From positions 1 to 64,000 of the forward strand of contig DASYLJ010000136.1 in assembly GCA_036009625.1 (NCBI GenBank): a stretch of DNA of 64,000 bases, in the 5' to 3' direction. The notes under the pieces were generated by a model. That model was not told the DNA's origin, searched no databases, and saw only the letters and a program-made list of their open reading frames with translations. The translations under genes were made by a program, and so were the position numbers. Every line of letters begins with the position of its first letter. The stretch's first letter is position 1. Of the stretch, positions 42,995 to 53,998 are shown in pieces. This DNA comes from DASYLJ01 sp036009625. Lineage in GTDB: Bacteria > Desulfobacterota > Binatia > DP-6.

Positions 42995-44545
42995 TCAGAT
43001 CGCGCGGTCGCGTCCGGCCCAGTACGGATCGCGCAGCTTCCGCTTGTAGAGCTTGCCGTTCGGGTCGCGCGGCATCGCCTCGACGAAGTCGATCGAGCGC
43101 GGACATTTGAACTTGGCGAGCTTCTGCAGACAGAAGGCCATCAGCTCCTCGGCCAGGGCAGGGCTCGGCGTCACGCCCGCCGCCGGCTCGACGACCGCCT
43201 TCACCGACTCACCCCAGTCGGTGTCGGGAATGCCGAACGCCGCCGCGTCGCCGACCTTGGGGTGGGACAGGAGGGCGCCCTCGATCTCGGCGGGGTAGAT
43301 GTTGGCGCCGCCCGAGATGATCATGTCGATCTTGCGGTCGCGCAGGAACAGGTAGCCGTCCTCGTCGAGCAGCCCCACGTCGCCGACGGTGAAGAAGCCG
43401 TCGCGGCGATTGGCGTCGGTCTTGCCCTTGTCGCCGTGATACTCGAAGTCGTTCGAGCCGAGCTTCATGTAGACGGTGCCGATCTCGCCCGCCGGCACGT
43501 CCTTGCCCTCGTCGTCGAGGATGCGGATCTCCGAGCTGGGCCACGCGCGGCCGACGGTACCGGGCTTCTCGAGCCACTCGCTCGGCGTCACCAGCGAGCC
43601 GCCGCCCTCGCTGGCGGCGTAGTACTCGTAGATCACCGGTCCCCACCACCCGAGCATGGCGCGCTTCACGTCGACGGGGCAGGGCGCCGCGGCATGGATG
43701 ATGTGACGCAGCGACGACAGGTCGTACTTCGCCTTCACGTCCTCGGGCAGCGCCAGCAGGCGGTGGAACTGCGTCGGCACCATGTGGCTGGTGGTGACGC
43801 GGTCACGCTCCATCACCGCGAGCGACGACTCGGGCGTCCACTTGTCCATCAGCACGACACCGTGCCCGAAGTGCATCGAGCTGCCGGCGAACATGAGGAC
43901 GGCGGTGTGGTAGAGCGGCGAGCCGACGAGGTGCACGTTGTCGTCGAGCGGCTGCACGCCGAACATCATCAGGAACATGCCGATGGTCTGGCCGACCATG
44001 TCGGGATCGTACGGCGCCAGCGGCCGGCGCACGCCCTTCGGCCGTCCGGTCGTACCCGAGGTGTAGTTCATCACCTGACCGGCGACGCGATCGGGCGGCA
44101 TGGTGTCGGGCTGGCCCGCCATCAGGTCCTCGTAGGGACGGAAGCCTGGGATGTCGCCGACGGCGAAGCGCGCCGGCTTCGGCAATCCCGCCTCGTCGGC
44201 CGCCGCGATGCACGCGTCGGCGAAGCGCTCGCCCGCGACCAGCACCTTCGCGCCCGAGTCCTGCACGATGTAGGCGATCTCGGACGCGGTCAGGTGGTGG
44301 TTGATCGGCACGAGATAGAAGCCCGCCTGCAGCGCCGCGAGGTAGAGCTCGATCATGGGGCCGCCGTTCGGCAGCACCGTGGTGACGACGTCACCGACGC
44401 CGACGCCGAGGGCGCGCAGCCCGTGGACCAGCTTGTTCGTGTTCGCGAGCACCTCGCCGGCCGTGCGACGGCGGCCGTCGGGCTCGACGAGGGCGATGCG
44501 TGAGGGATCGTTCTGCGCCAGGCGCCAGAAGCCGTATTCCGACAT
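42995..44545 (-). CDS. Long-chain/aryl acyl-CoA synthetase (AMP-forming)
   Basis: The 516-residue ANL-superfamily enzyme activates a carboxylic acid to its CoA thioester with ATP. Motifs are the P-loop YTSGTTGRPKGVRRPL (about 163-178), VIYEYYAASEGGGSL (A5), FFTVGDVGLLDEDGYLFLRD (A7), RKIDMIISGGANIYPAEIEG (A8) and the catalytic Lys in DPNGKLYKRKLRD (A10). The FadD/FadK-like layout does not reveal the acid. The start is ATG 44545 (MSEYGFWRLAQNDPSRIALV), the family-typical N-terminus; only a weak Shine-Dalgarno precedes it. It is divergent from the MFS transporter gene. Confidence 0.92.
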   Translation of the reverse strand: MSEYGFWRLAQNDPSRIALVEPDGRRRTAGEVLANTNKLVHGLRALGVGVGDVVTTVLPNGGPMIELYLAALQAGFYLVPINHHLTASEIAYIVQDSGAKVLVAGERFADACIAAADEAGLPKPARFAVGDIPGFRPYEDLMAGQPDTMPPDRVAGQVMNYTSGTTGRPKGVRRPLAPYDPDMVGQTIGMFLMMFGVQPLDDNVHLVGSPLYHTAVLMFAGSSMHFGHGVVLMDKWTPESSLAVMERDRVTTSHMVPTQFHRLLALPEDVKAKYDLSSLRHIIHAAAPCPVDVKRAMLGWWGPVIYEYYAASEGGGSLVTPSEWLEKPGTVGRAWPSSEIRILDDEGKDVPAGEIGTVYMKLGSNDFEYHGDKGKTDANRRDGFFTVGDVGLLDEDGYLFLRDRKIDMIISGGANIYPAEIEGALLSHPKVGDAAAFGIPDTDWGESVKAVVEPAAGVTPSPALAEELMAFCLQKLAKFKCPRSIDFVEAMPRDPNGKLYKRKLRDPYWAGRDRAI

Positions 44546-44591
44546 GGGGGGTCGGGGTACCACAGCCGGGTGGCGATGCTCCAGCCCTGCG

Positions 44592-44620
44592 TTGACCCAT
44601 CCGGAACCGCCGTGTAACGC
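44592..44620 (+). promoter_or_regulatory. Putative promoter of the MFS gene
   Basis: TTGACC (44592-44597), a 17-bp spacer and TAACGC (44615-44620) form a sigma-70-like promoter. Transcription would start near 44627, about 16 nt before the GTG start at 44643. Confidence 0.45.
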
Positions 44621-44642
44621 CTCCGCGTGCCCCCGAGCCGTC

Positions 44643-45785
44643 GTGCCTGCTGAGTCGGTTCTGTCGCCGCGCTTCCTGCGGCTCACGGCGGCGAACTTCT
44701 GCTTCTTCCTGACGTTCACCTCGTTCTTCCTGCTGCCGCTGCACATCCGGGCGCTCGGCGGCTCGGACGCCATGGCCGGCTATGTCATGGGGACGAACGG
44801 CGTCGCCGGGCTGGTCGGCATCCTGGTCGTCGGTGCGTTGCTCGACCGCTTCGATCGGCGGCTCTTCCTGCGCGGTGGCCTCGTCGCCATGGCGGTGCTC
44901 GCGCTCTGCTTCCTCGTCGTCGATCATGTCGGACCGTTGCTGTTCCTGCTGCGCGCGCTCCAGGGCGTGGCGTTCGCCGCCGGGTTCAACGCCGCGTCGA
45001 CGCTGGCGGTCGACTTCGCACCGCCCGCGCGACGTGGCGAGGCGCTCGGCCTGTTCGGTGTCTCGACGCTGGCGACGCACGCGCTCGCGCCGACGATCGG
45101 CGAGCAGCTGATCCACCTCGGCGGCTTCCCGCTGCTCTTCGTGGTCGCGAGCGGCTACTCCGTCGTCGGGCTCGCGATCGCCTGGACGCTCCCCGCGCCG
45201 GTGCTGGTCCAGGGTCGCTCCGCGCCGCTGCGACCGACACCCGACCTGGTCGCCCTGCTCGCCGCCGTGGCCTGCTGCGGGGTGGCCTTCGGGACCGTCG
45301 TCACGTTCACCCCGACGTTCGTCCACGACGAGCACCTCGGCCCGGTGGCGACGTTCTTCCTGTCGTACACCGTGGCGGCGATCGCCGTCCGCGTCGTCGC
45401 CGGACGCTTGGGCGACCGGGTCGGTTACCGGCGCGTGGCGCAGCCGGCGATGCTCGGGCTCGCCGCCTCGATCGCGGCCCTGGCCACCGTGCACTCGGTG
45501 CTCCTGCTGGGGATCGTCGGGCTGGTGTTCGGTGCCATGCAGGGGCTCGTCTTTCCGACGCTCAACGCCTTCGCGATCACGAATGCGGAGCCCACCCAGA
45601 TCGGCCGGCTGCAGACCTTCTTCAACGGCACCTTCAACCTGGGGGTGACCGCAGGTGCCATGCTGCTCGGAAACGTGGTCGACGCCTTCGGGCACCGCTC
45701 GGCCTTCCTGTTCGCTGCGGCGACTGCGCTGCTGGCCGTCGTCCTGATCACCGCCGGCACCCACCCGGATCGACTTTCCAGTTGA
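44643..45785 (+). CDS. Major facilitator superfamily transporter
   Basis: The 380-residue inner-membrane protein has 12 predicted helices, starting FLRLTAANFCFFLTFTSFFL. The MFS motif A between TM2 and TM3 reads GALLDRFDRRLFLRGG; a second copy between TM8 and TM9 reads GRLGDRVGYRRVAQP. It is a proton-coupled drug or metabolite exporter of the DHA1-like type by general pattern; the substrate is unknown. GTG 44643 is used because upstream frame residues are not membrane-like and no ATG lies nearby. It is divergent from the acyl-CoA synthetase gene and 47 bp upstream of the second secreted protease gene. Confidence 0.85.
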   Translation: MPAESVLSPRFLRLTAANFCFFLTFTSFFLLPLHIRALGGSDAMAGYVMGTNGVAGLVGILVVGALLDRFDRRLFLRGGLVAMAVLALCFLVVDHVGPLLFLLRALQGVAFAAGFNAASTLAVDFAPPARRGEALGLFGVSTLATHALAPTIGEQLIHLGGFPLLFVVASGYSVVGLAIAWTLPAPVLVQGRSAPLRPTPDLVALLAAVACCGVAFGTVVTFTPTFVHDEHLGPVATFFLSYTVAAIAVRVVAGRLGDRVGYRRVAQPAMLGLAASIAALATVHSVLLLGIVGLVFGAMQGLVFPTLNAFAITNAEPTQIGRLQTFFNGTFNLGVTAGAMLLGNVVDAFGHRSAFLFAAATALLAVVLITAGTHPDRLSS

Positions 45786-45832
45786 CGTCCGGGCGGTTGC
45801 GCTGGTAGCGCACCCTGCTTCGGAGGATGCGA

Positions 45833-47491
45833 ATGCGCCGAGTGAGAGCCCTGGCCGTCCTGAGCGTCGTGGTGGCGGTCGCGGCGGTGTTCGCAGCCCC
45901 ATCCGAGGCGCGACGCCGCCTGGCGCGGCCGAAGACCTCCTCCCTCCGGCCACGCATCGTGAACGGCACCTTCACGTCGGTGTTCCCGTCGACGGGCCTG
46001 CTCCTCGACGGCGGCAACCCGGCCACCGCGGAGGCGTCGTGCTCGGGCACGCTGATCGGCTGCAACACCTTCCTCACCGCCGCCCACTGCGTGTGCAATA
46101 CCATCGGAGCCGATTGCCAGGGCGCCGGTGCGCCCGACCCGGCGACGAGCCTGGTCTTCCTGCAGCACGCCGGCTTCTTCTCGGTGACCAGCGTCGCCGT
46201 GCATCCGGACTACGACTTCCCAGTGGCCGACGTCGCGGTGCTCACGCTCGGATCACCGGTGAGCGGCATCGCGCCGACGCCGATCAGCGAGACGCTCGCC
46301 GCGCCCGGGCTCGCCGGCACCATCGTCGGCTTCGGTCGCAGCGGTGGTTTGTCGTACGACTACGGGCTGAAGCGCGTCGGCAACGTCACCACCGCGTCCT
46401 GCACCGGCGGCGTCTCCAGCCTCACGTCGCTGTGCTGGACCTACACCGGCTCCGGCGCCAACACCTGCCACGGCGACTCGGGTGGCCCGCTCTTCCTCGA
46501 CTTCGGCAGCGGTCCGGTCGTCGCCGGCATCACGTCGGGTGGCGACAGCGGTAGCTGCCTGCCCACCGACCACAGCTACGACGCCAACGTCGCGCACTAC
46601 GCGTCGTACATCCAGGGCATCGCGGGCACCGACCTCGAGGCCACGAGCTGCGGCCCGTTGGCATCGGCGGGTGCCGCCGGCACGGCGGTGATGTCGGCGC
46701 AGGGGACGCTCAGCAGCGTCAGCACGACGCGCACGCACCCGTTCCCGGTCACGTCGGGCGTGGACGTCCTGCGCGTCACCATGAACGCCGTCGACGACGG
46801 CAACAGCGACTTCGACCTCTACGTGAAGGCGGGCAGCCCGCCCACGCTGGCCGACTACGACTGCCGCGCCAACGGCTCCGGTCAGTTCGGTGCCTGCGAG
46901 CTGCCAGCGCCGGCCGGGGGTGCCTGGTACGTCATGGTGCACCGCTTCAGCGGCGCGGGTGCCTACCAGGTCACGGTGACGACGTTTGGCGGCCCGGCCC
47001 CGGTCTGTGGCAACGCGGTTTGGGAGAGCGGCGAGACCTGCGACGGCGCCGACGACGCCGCGTGTCCCGGCGCGTGCGCGCCCGACTGCACGTGCGACAC
47101 GGTGTGCGGCGCGGACGACCTCGTCATCGACAAGCTGCGCATCGCGCGCGGCATCACGTTGCGCGCCACCATCGCCAGCACCATGGGCGTCTATGACGGC
47201 ATCGATCCGCGCCTCAGCCCGTTGACGGTGACGTTCACGGACGGTGTCGACACCGCGACGGTCACGATCCCTACCGACGACGCGGGCTGGAGCCGCTCGC
47301 GACCCGATCGCGGACTGTACAAGTGGCGCGGCAACGCCGGCGGCCTGCGCCGCCTCGTCATGCGCGACGACGGCGCCACGTGGGACCTGCGCCTGTCGGC
47401 GCGTGACGTTCCGAACTCGCTCCTGCTCGACCCGACGTCGGTCGACGTCACGCTCACCTTCGGCGATGCGTGCGCGTCGGGCTCGCCGTAG
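45833..47491 (+). CDS. Secreted trypsin-like (S1) serine protease, paralogue of 39539-41140
   Basis: The 552-residue exported protein has a signal peptide at about 1-27, then RIVNGTFTSVFPSTGLLLDG. The triad is visible: His in LTAAHCVC, Asp in FPVADVAVLTL and Ser in CHGDSGGPLFL. A pre-peptidase C-type beta domain follows (NAVDDGNSDFDLYVKAGSPP), then a Cys knot (CGNAVWESGETCDG) and a C-terminal beta module (GLRRLVMRDDGATWDLRLSA). The domain order and many local phrases match the protease at 39539-41140. ATG 45833 is preferred because GGAGG lies 6 nt upstream; ATG 45827 overlaps that site. An extracellular proteolytic role is likely, with specificity unknown. Confidence 0.9.
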   Translation: MRRVRALAVLSVVVAVAAVFAAPSEARRRLARPKTSSLRPRIVNGTFTSVFPSTGLLLDGGNPATAEASCSGTLIGCNTFLTAAHCVCNTIGADCQGAGAPDPATSLVFLQHAGFFSVTSVAVHPDYDFPVADVAVLTLGSPVSGIAPTPISETLAAPGLAGTIVGFGRSGGLSYDYGLKRVGNVTTASCTGGVSSLTSLCWTYTGSGANTCHGDSGGPLFLDFGSGPVVAGITSGGDSGSCLPTDHSYDANVAHYASYIQGIAGTDLEATSCGPLASAGAAGTAVMSAQGTLSSVSTTRTHPFPVTSGVDVLRVTMNAVDDGNSDFDLYVKAGSPPTLADYDCRANGSGQFGACELPAPAGGAWYVMVHRFSGAGAYQVTVTTFGGPAPVCGNAVWESGETCDGADDAACPGACAPDCTCDTVCGADDLVIDKLRIARGITLRATIASTMGVYDGIDPRLSPLTVTFTDGVDTATVTIPTDDAGWSRSRPDRGLYKWRGNAGGLRRLVMRDDGATWDLRLSARDVPNSLLLDPTSVDVTLTFGDACASGSP

Positions 47492-47947
47492 CTAGAGCGC
47501 GACGACCCGCTTCACCGCCACGCGCAGCGCATCCAGATCGAGCGGCTTCTCGAGCAGCACCGCCCCGAGATCCTTCGCCTCCGCCCGCGTCGCCGGGTCG
47601 CCGTAGGCGGTGATCAGGATCACGGGGGTGGCCCACGTCGTACATCGCAGCGCCGCCAGGACGTCGAGGCCGGTGAGGCCGGGCATGTTGATGTCGGCCA
47701 CGATGACGCTGAAGAAGTCGCGTCGTTCGATGGTGGACTCGATCTGATCGAGCAGGTCGACGCCGTCGTGTGCCTCGACCACGTCGTAGCCGGCGCGTCG
47801 CAACGTCATGCCCAGCAGGCGCCGCATGTCGATGTCGTCGTCGGCCACGAGTACCCGGGATTTGTTCGGGGTCGCGGCGATCCGCAGCCGCGTGGGCTCG
47901 AACGTTGGGTCCCAGGTGGCCTGGTAGTCGATGGCGAGCTCGTGCAT
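47492..47947 (-). CDS. Single-domain response regulator
   Basis: The 151-residue protein has about 30 N-terminal residues and one receiver domain: acidic pocket VLVADDDIDMRRLLG, phospho-acceptor Asp in SVIVADINMPGLTGLD, Thr in ILITAYG, and Lys in VLLEKPLDLDAL. There is no output domain. GGAGG lies 5 nt upstream of ATG 47947. It is on the same strand as the hybrid kinase/NtrC operon but beyond the hairpin at 48061-48082, so it may be transcribed separately or as read-through. It may serve as a phosphate sink or intermediate for the neighbouring relay. It converges directly on the protease gene. Confidence 0.88.
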   Translation of the reverse strand: MHELAIDYQATWDPTFEPTRLRIAATPNKSRVLVADDDIDMRRLLGMTLRRAGYDVVEAHDGVDLLDQIESTIERRDFFSVIVADINMPGLTGLDVLAALRCTTWATPVILITAYGDPATRAEAKDLGAVLLEKPLDLDALRVAVKRVVAL

Positions 47948-48060
47948 GTCCACCTCCGCACCGTTCTACGAAGCAGGCGCCGTGCCACCGGAAAAGCGTT
48001 GCCCCGCGGTGCGGCCGAGCATGGTGCCTGGGGCAGAGCGCCTCGATCGGTACCGGGATG

Positions 48061-48082
48061 GCGGGGCGCCGTGGCGCCCCGC
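48061..48082 (-). terminator. GC-rich hairpin after the NtrC gene
   Basis: GCGGGGCGCC, GT, GGCGCCCCGC is a perfect 10-bp stem with a 2-nt loop, 3 bp beyond the stop codon of the NtrC-type gene. No T-run follows. It could be a rho-independent-like terminator or an RNA-stabilising end between the NtrC gene and the single-domain regulator gene. Confidence 0.55.
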
Positions 48083-48085
48083 ACG

Positions 48086-52077
<3,992 letters not shown>

Positions 52078-52214
52078 GAGACGTGCCGCACCGCGGAGGT
52101 ACGTGCGGGCGTGGCGGCATGGGGATATTCGCCCCGTGCGCGGCGGCTGCGGGTGTTACGTCGGTGGCGAGGTGGCGCAGGATTGTCCGCGCCCGATGCG
52201 CGAGTGCCGTGCGG

Positions 52215-52598
52215 TCACAGACGCGGAATCTGGGGAAGATGATCGAAGTGCCGATCCCGCGCGAAGAGGTGCAGCCCGTGCTGAATGGCGAGCGCTGCGG
52301 TCCAGAGGTCGTTCGTCGGGATCGGTGTTCCTTGTGCGCGAAGCTGACGGAAAAGCCGTGCGTATTGGTGGGACGTCTGCTCGTCCGGTTGGAGCACTTC
52401 CACGCGCGGGGTCGCGAGGAAGCGCGTCAGGCTCGCCTCGTTGCGTTCAGCGCGGCTGCCGCAGAGAAAGCCGGCGCGCAACTCGGCCAGAACCACGAAT
52501 GGGACGTATATCCGCGGAAGACGGCGTAGGCGTTCGACGACATCGGGATCGGCCCGCGCGAAGTCGACGTATCGATTGGTGTCGATGGCGACCTTCAC
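52215..52598 (-). CDS. vapC: PIN-domain ribonuclease toxin (VapC type)
   Basis: The 127-residue protein starts at GTG 52598 (VKVAIDTNRYVDFAR) and has the PIN acidic cluster: Asp in AIDTNRYVD, Glu in VLAELRAGF, Asp in IPTNDLWTAALA and Asp in LFARDRHFDHLP. These coordinate magnesium for RNA cleavage, in VapC toxins often of tRNA or rRNA. GAGGAG lies about 10 nt before the GTG, which overlaps the antitoxin stop (GTGA). The usual order is kept, antitoxin first. It lies 138 bp upstream of the hybrid kinase gene. Confidence 0.88.
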   Translation of the reverse strand: MKVAIDTNRYVDFARADPDVVERLRRLPRIYVPFVVLAELRAGFLCGSRAERNEASLTRFLATPRVEVLQPDEQTSHQYARLFRQLRAQGTPIPTNDLWTAALAIQHGLHLFARDRHFDHLPQIPRL

Positions 52599-52900
52599 TT
52601 CCAGAGCTCCTCGTCGACACGATCCTGGTCCGCAAGAGCCTGGTCGATCGCTGGATCCTCCTCCCACGCGCCGGCGAGGGCATCGAGGTCGTCGTGGACG
52701 ACCCAGGCCGTGTCGCCGCCGGCCTCCCGCACGAGCGCGTCACGAAGCACCTGGTTCAAGCTTCGACCCTCATCCACGGCCTTCCGGCGGAGCACGGTGT
52801 CGACCTGCGACGGTACGTCGCGAACCGTGTACTGGACCGTGCTGCTCTTTCGCTTCGCCGCCCCGCGTCTCCGGGAGGGCTTCTGTGCCTGCTTCGACAT
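52595..52900 (-). CDS. vapB: VapB-like ribbon-helix-helix antitoxin
   Basis: The 101-residue protein has a basic N-terminal arm (QKPSRRRGAAKRKSS), then a ribbon-helix-helix DNA-binding region (TVQYTVRDVPSQVDTVLRRK and DEGRSLNQVLRDALVREA, FitA/CopG-like). Its acidic C-terminal tail (DDLDALAGAWEEDPAIDQAL) would wrap the PIN toxin. It neutralises VapC and should autorepress its promoter, which carries a 7-bp inverted repeat. A -10 element ends 6 nt before ATG 52900 and no Shine-Dalgarno is present, so the mRNA is probably leaderless. Confidence 0.85.
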   Translation of the reverse strand: MSKQAQKPSRRRGAAKRKSSTVQYTVRDVPSQVDTVLRRKAVDEGRSLNQVLRDALVREAGGDTAWVVHDDLDALAGAWEEDPAIDQALADQDRVDEELWK

Positions 52901-52906
52901 GCCTGC

Positions 52907-52936
52907 ACCGTAGGCAGGCAGTGCCTACACGGTCAA
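52907..52936 (-). promoter_or_regulatory. vapBC promoter with palindromic operator
   Basis: On the minus strand TTGACC (52936-52931), an 18-bp spacer and TACGGT (52912-52907) form the promoter. GTAGGCA-GGCAG-TGCCTAC (52910-52928), a perfect 7-bp inverted repeat, fills the spacer and touches the -10. The start codon at 52900 coincides with the predicted transcription start. Confidence 0.7.
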
Positions 52937-52961
52937 GCTCGTACGCACAGTCCCCCGGGCC

Positions 52962-53966
52962 TCAGCGCGACGCGTGTTCCTGCGGCGCCGGCGTCAGTGC
53001 CATCGGTACGCCCAACCCCGCCTTCACCGCGGCCTTCACGCCGGGATCGTTCACCGCGACGCCGAACCGCTTCATCGCCGCCCGCGAGCCCGACGGGATC
53101 GCGCTGCCGTAGCGATACACGTCGCGATGCGCCTCGACCCACGTACGGTCGTCGCGACGACCCACCTTGACCGGCTGATAGACGAACGCCCCAGGCGTGC
53201 CGACGGGGACCAGCGGGAACAGGTGCTCGACGTCCTCCGGGTAGAGCCGCGCACAGCCGTTGCTGACGTTCATCCCGACGCCCCACGGGATGTTGGTGCC
53301 GTGAATGGCGTACGGCGAGATGCTCAAGTCGAAGCGGTACTTGCCGAGCGGATTGTCGGGGTCGCCGCCGCGGATGGCGCTGCGGTGGTCGCCGCTCTCG
53401 CGGATGTGGTCCTGGCGGATGCGGGGCGGGATGTTCCAGGTCGGGTTCTTCGTCTTGCCGACGACGCGGAACGTCTTGCGCGGCGTGCGTCGGTCGTCGC
53501 GCCCGAGGCCGACGGGGTAGGTGCGCACGATGGTGGTCTTCGGATCGCCCGGCTTCTTCTGGAAGAAGTAGAGACGCATCTCGGGGATGTTCACCACCAT
53601 CCCGTCGTAGGTGCAGCACGGCAGCACCCACGTCGTCGGGACCAGGACCGTCTTGCCGACCGGCGGCACCCACTCGTCTACGTCCGGGTTGGCGTCGACC
53701 ATCTCGTTGAAGCCGAGATCGAACCAGCGCGCGACGTCCATCAGCGTGTCGCCGTCGCGGATGGTGTAGGTGCGCATCGCGCCGATGACCGAGACCTCGG
53801 GCATCTTCCCCGGCGCCGGCGTGGGGATGGTGTACGTCTCGAGCGGCTTCTTGACGAAGTTCGCTTCGGTGAACGCCGGGACGACGGGAGCCACCGGTGC
53901 GACCTTCGGGCGGGCACACGCCGTGACCGCCACCAGCACCGCCACCCAGAGACCCGCACGCCGCAT
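52962..53966 (-). CDS. LysM/L,D-transpeptidase lipoprotein
   Basis: The 334-residue protein begins MRRAGLWVAVLVAVTACARP, a signal peptide ending in a VTAC lipobox, so it is a predicted lipoprotein. A LysM-like peptidoglycan-binding segment (YTIRDGDTLMDVARWFDLGF) is followed by a YkuD catalytic domain with VVNIPEMRLYFFQ, HGTNIPWGVGMNVSNGCARL (catalytic Cys in SNGCARL) and YPEDVEHL. It cross-links peptidoglycan or attaches proteins to it in the periplasm. It starts 32 bp after the cusA stop and could be read through from the cus operon, but may have its own promoter. Confidence 0.92.
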   Translation of the reverse strand: MRRAGLWVAVLVAVTACARPKVAPVAPVVPAFTEANFVKKPLETYTIPTPAPGKMPEVSVIGAMRTYTIRDGDTLMDVARWFDLGFNEMVDANPDVDEWVPPVGKTVLVPTTWVLPCCTYDGMVVNIPEMRLYFFQKKPGDPKTTIVRTYPVGLGRDDRRTPRKTFRVVGKTKNPTWNIPPRIRQDHIRESGDHRSAIRGGDPDNPLGKYRFDLSISPYAIHGTNIPWGVGMNVSNGCARLYPEDVEHLFPLVPVGTPGAFVYQPVKVGRRDDRTWVEAHRDVYRYGSAIPSGSRAAMKRFGVAVNDPGVKAAVKAGLGVPMALTPAPQEHASR

Positions 53967-53998
53967 GCGCGTGCACTATCGCCCCCGGCGGCGATGGG

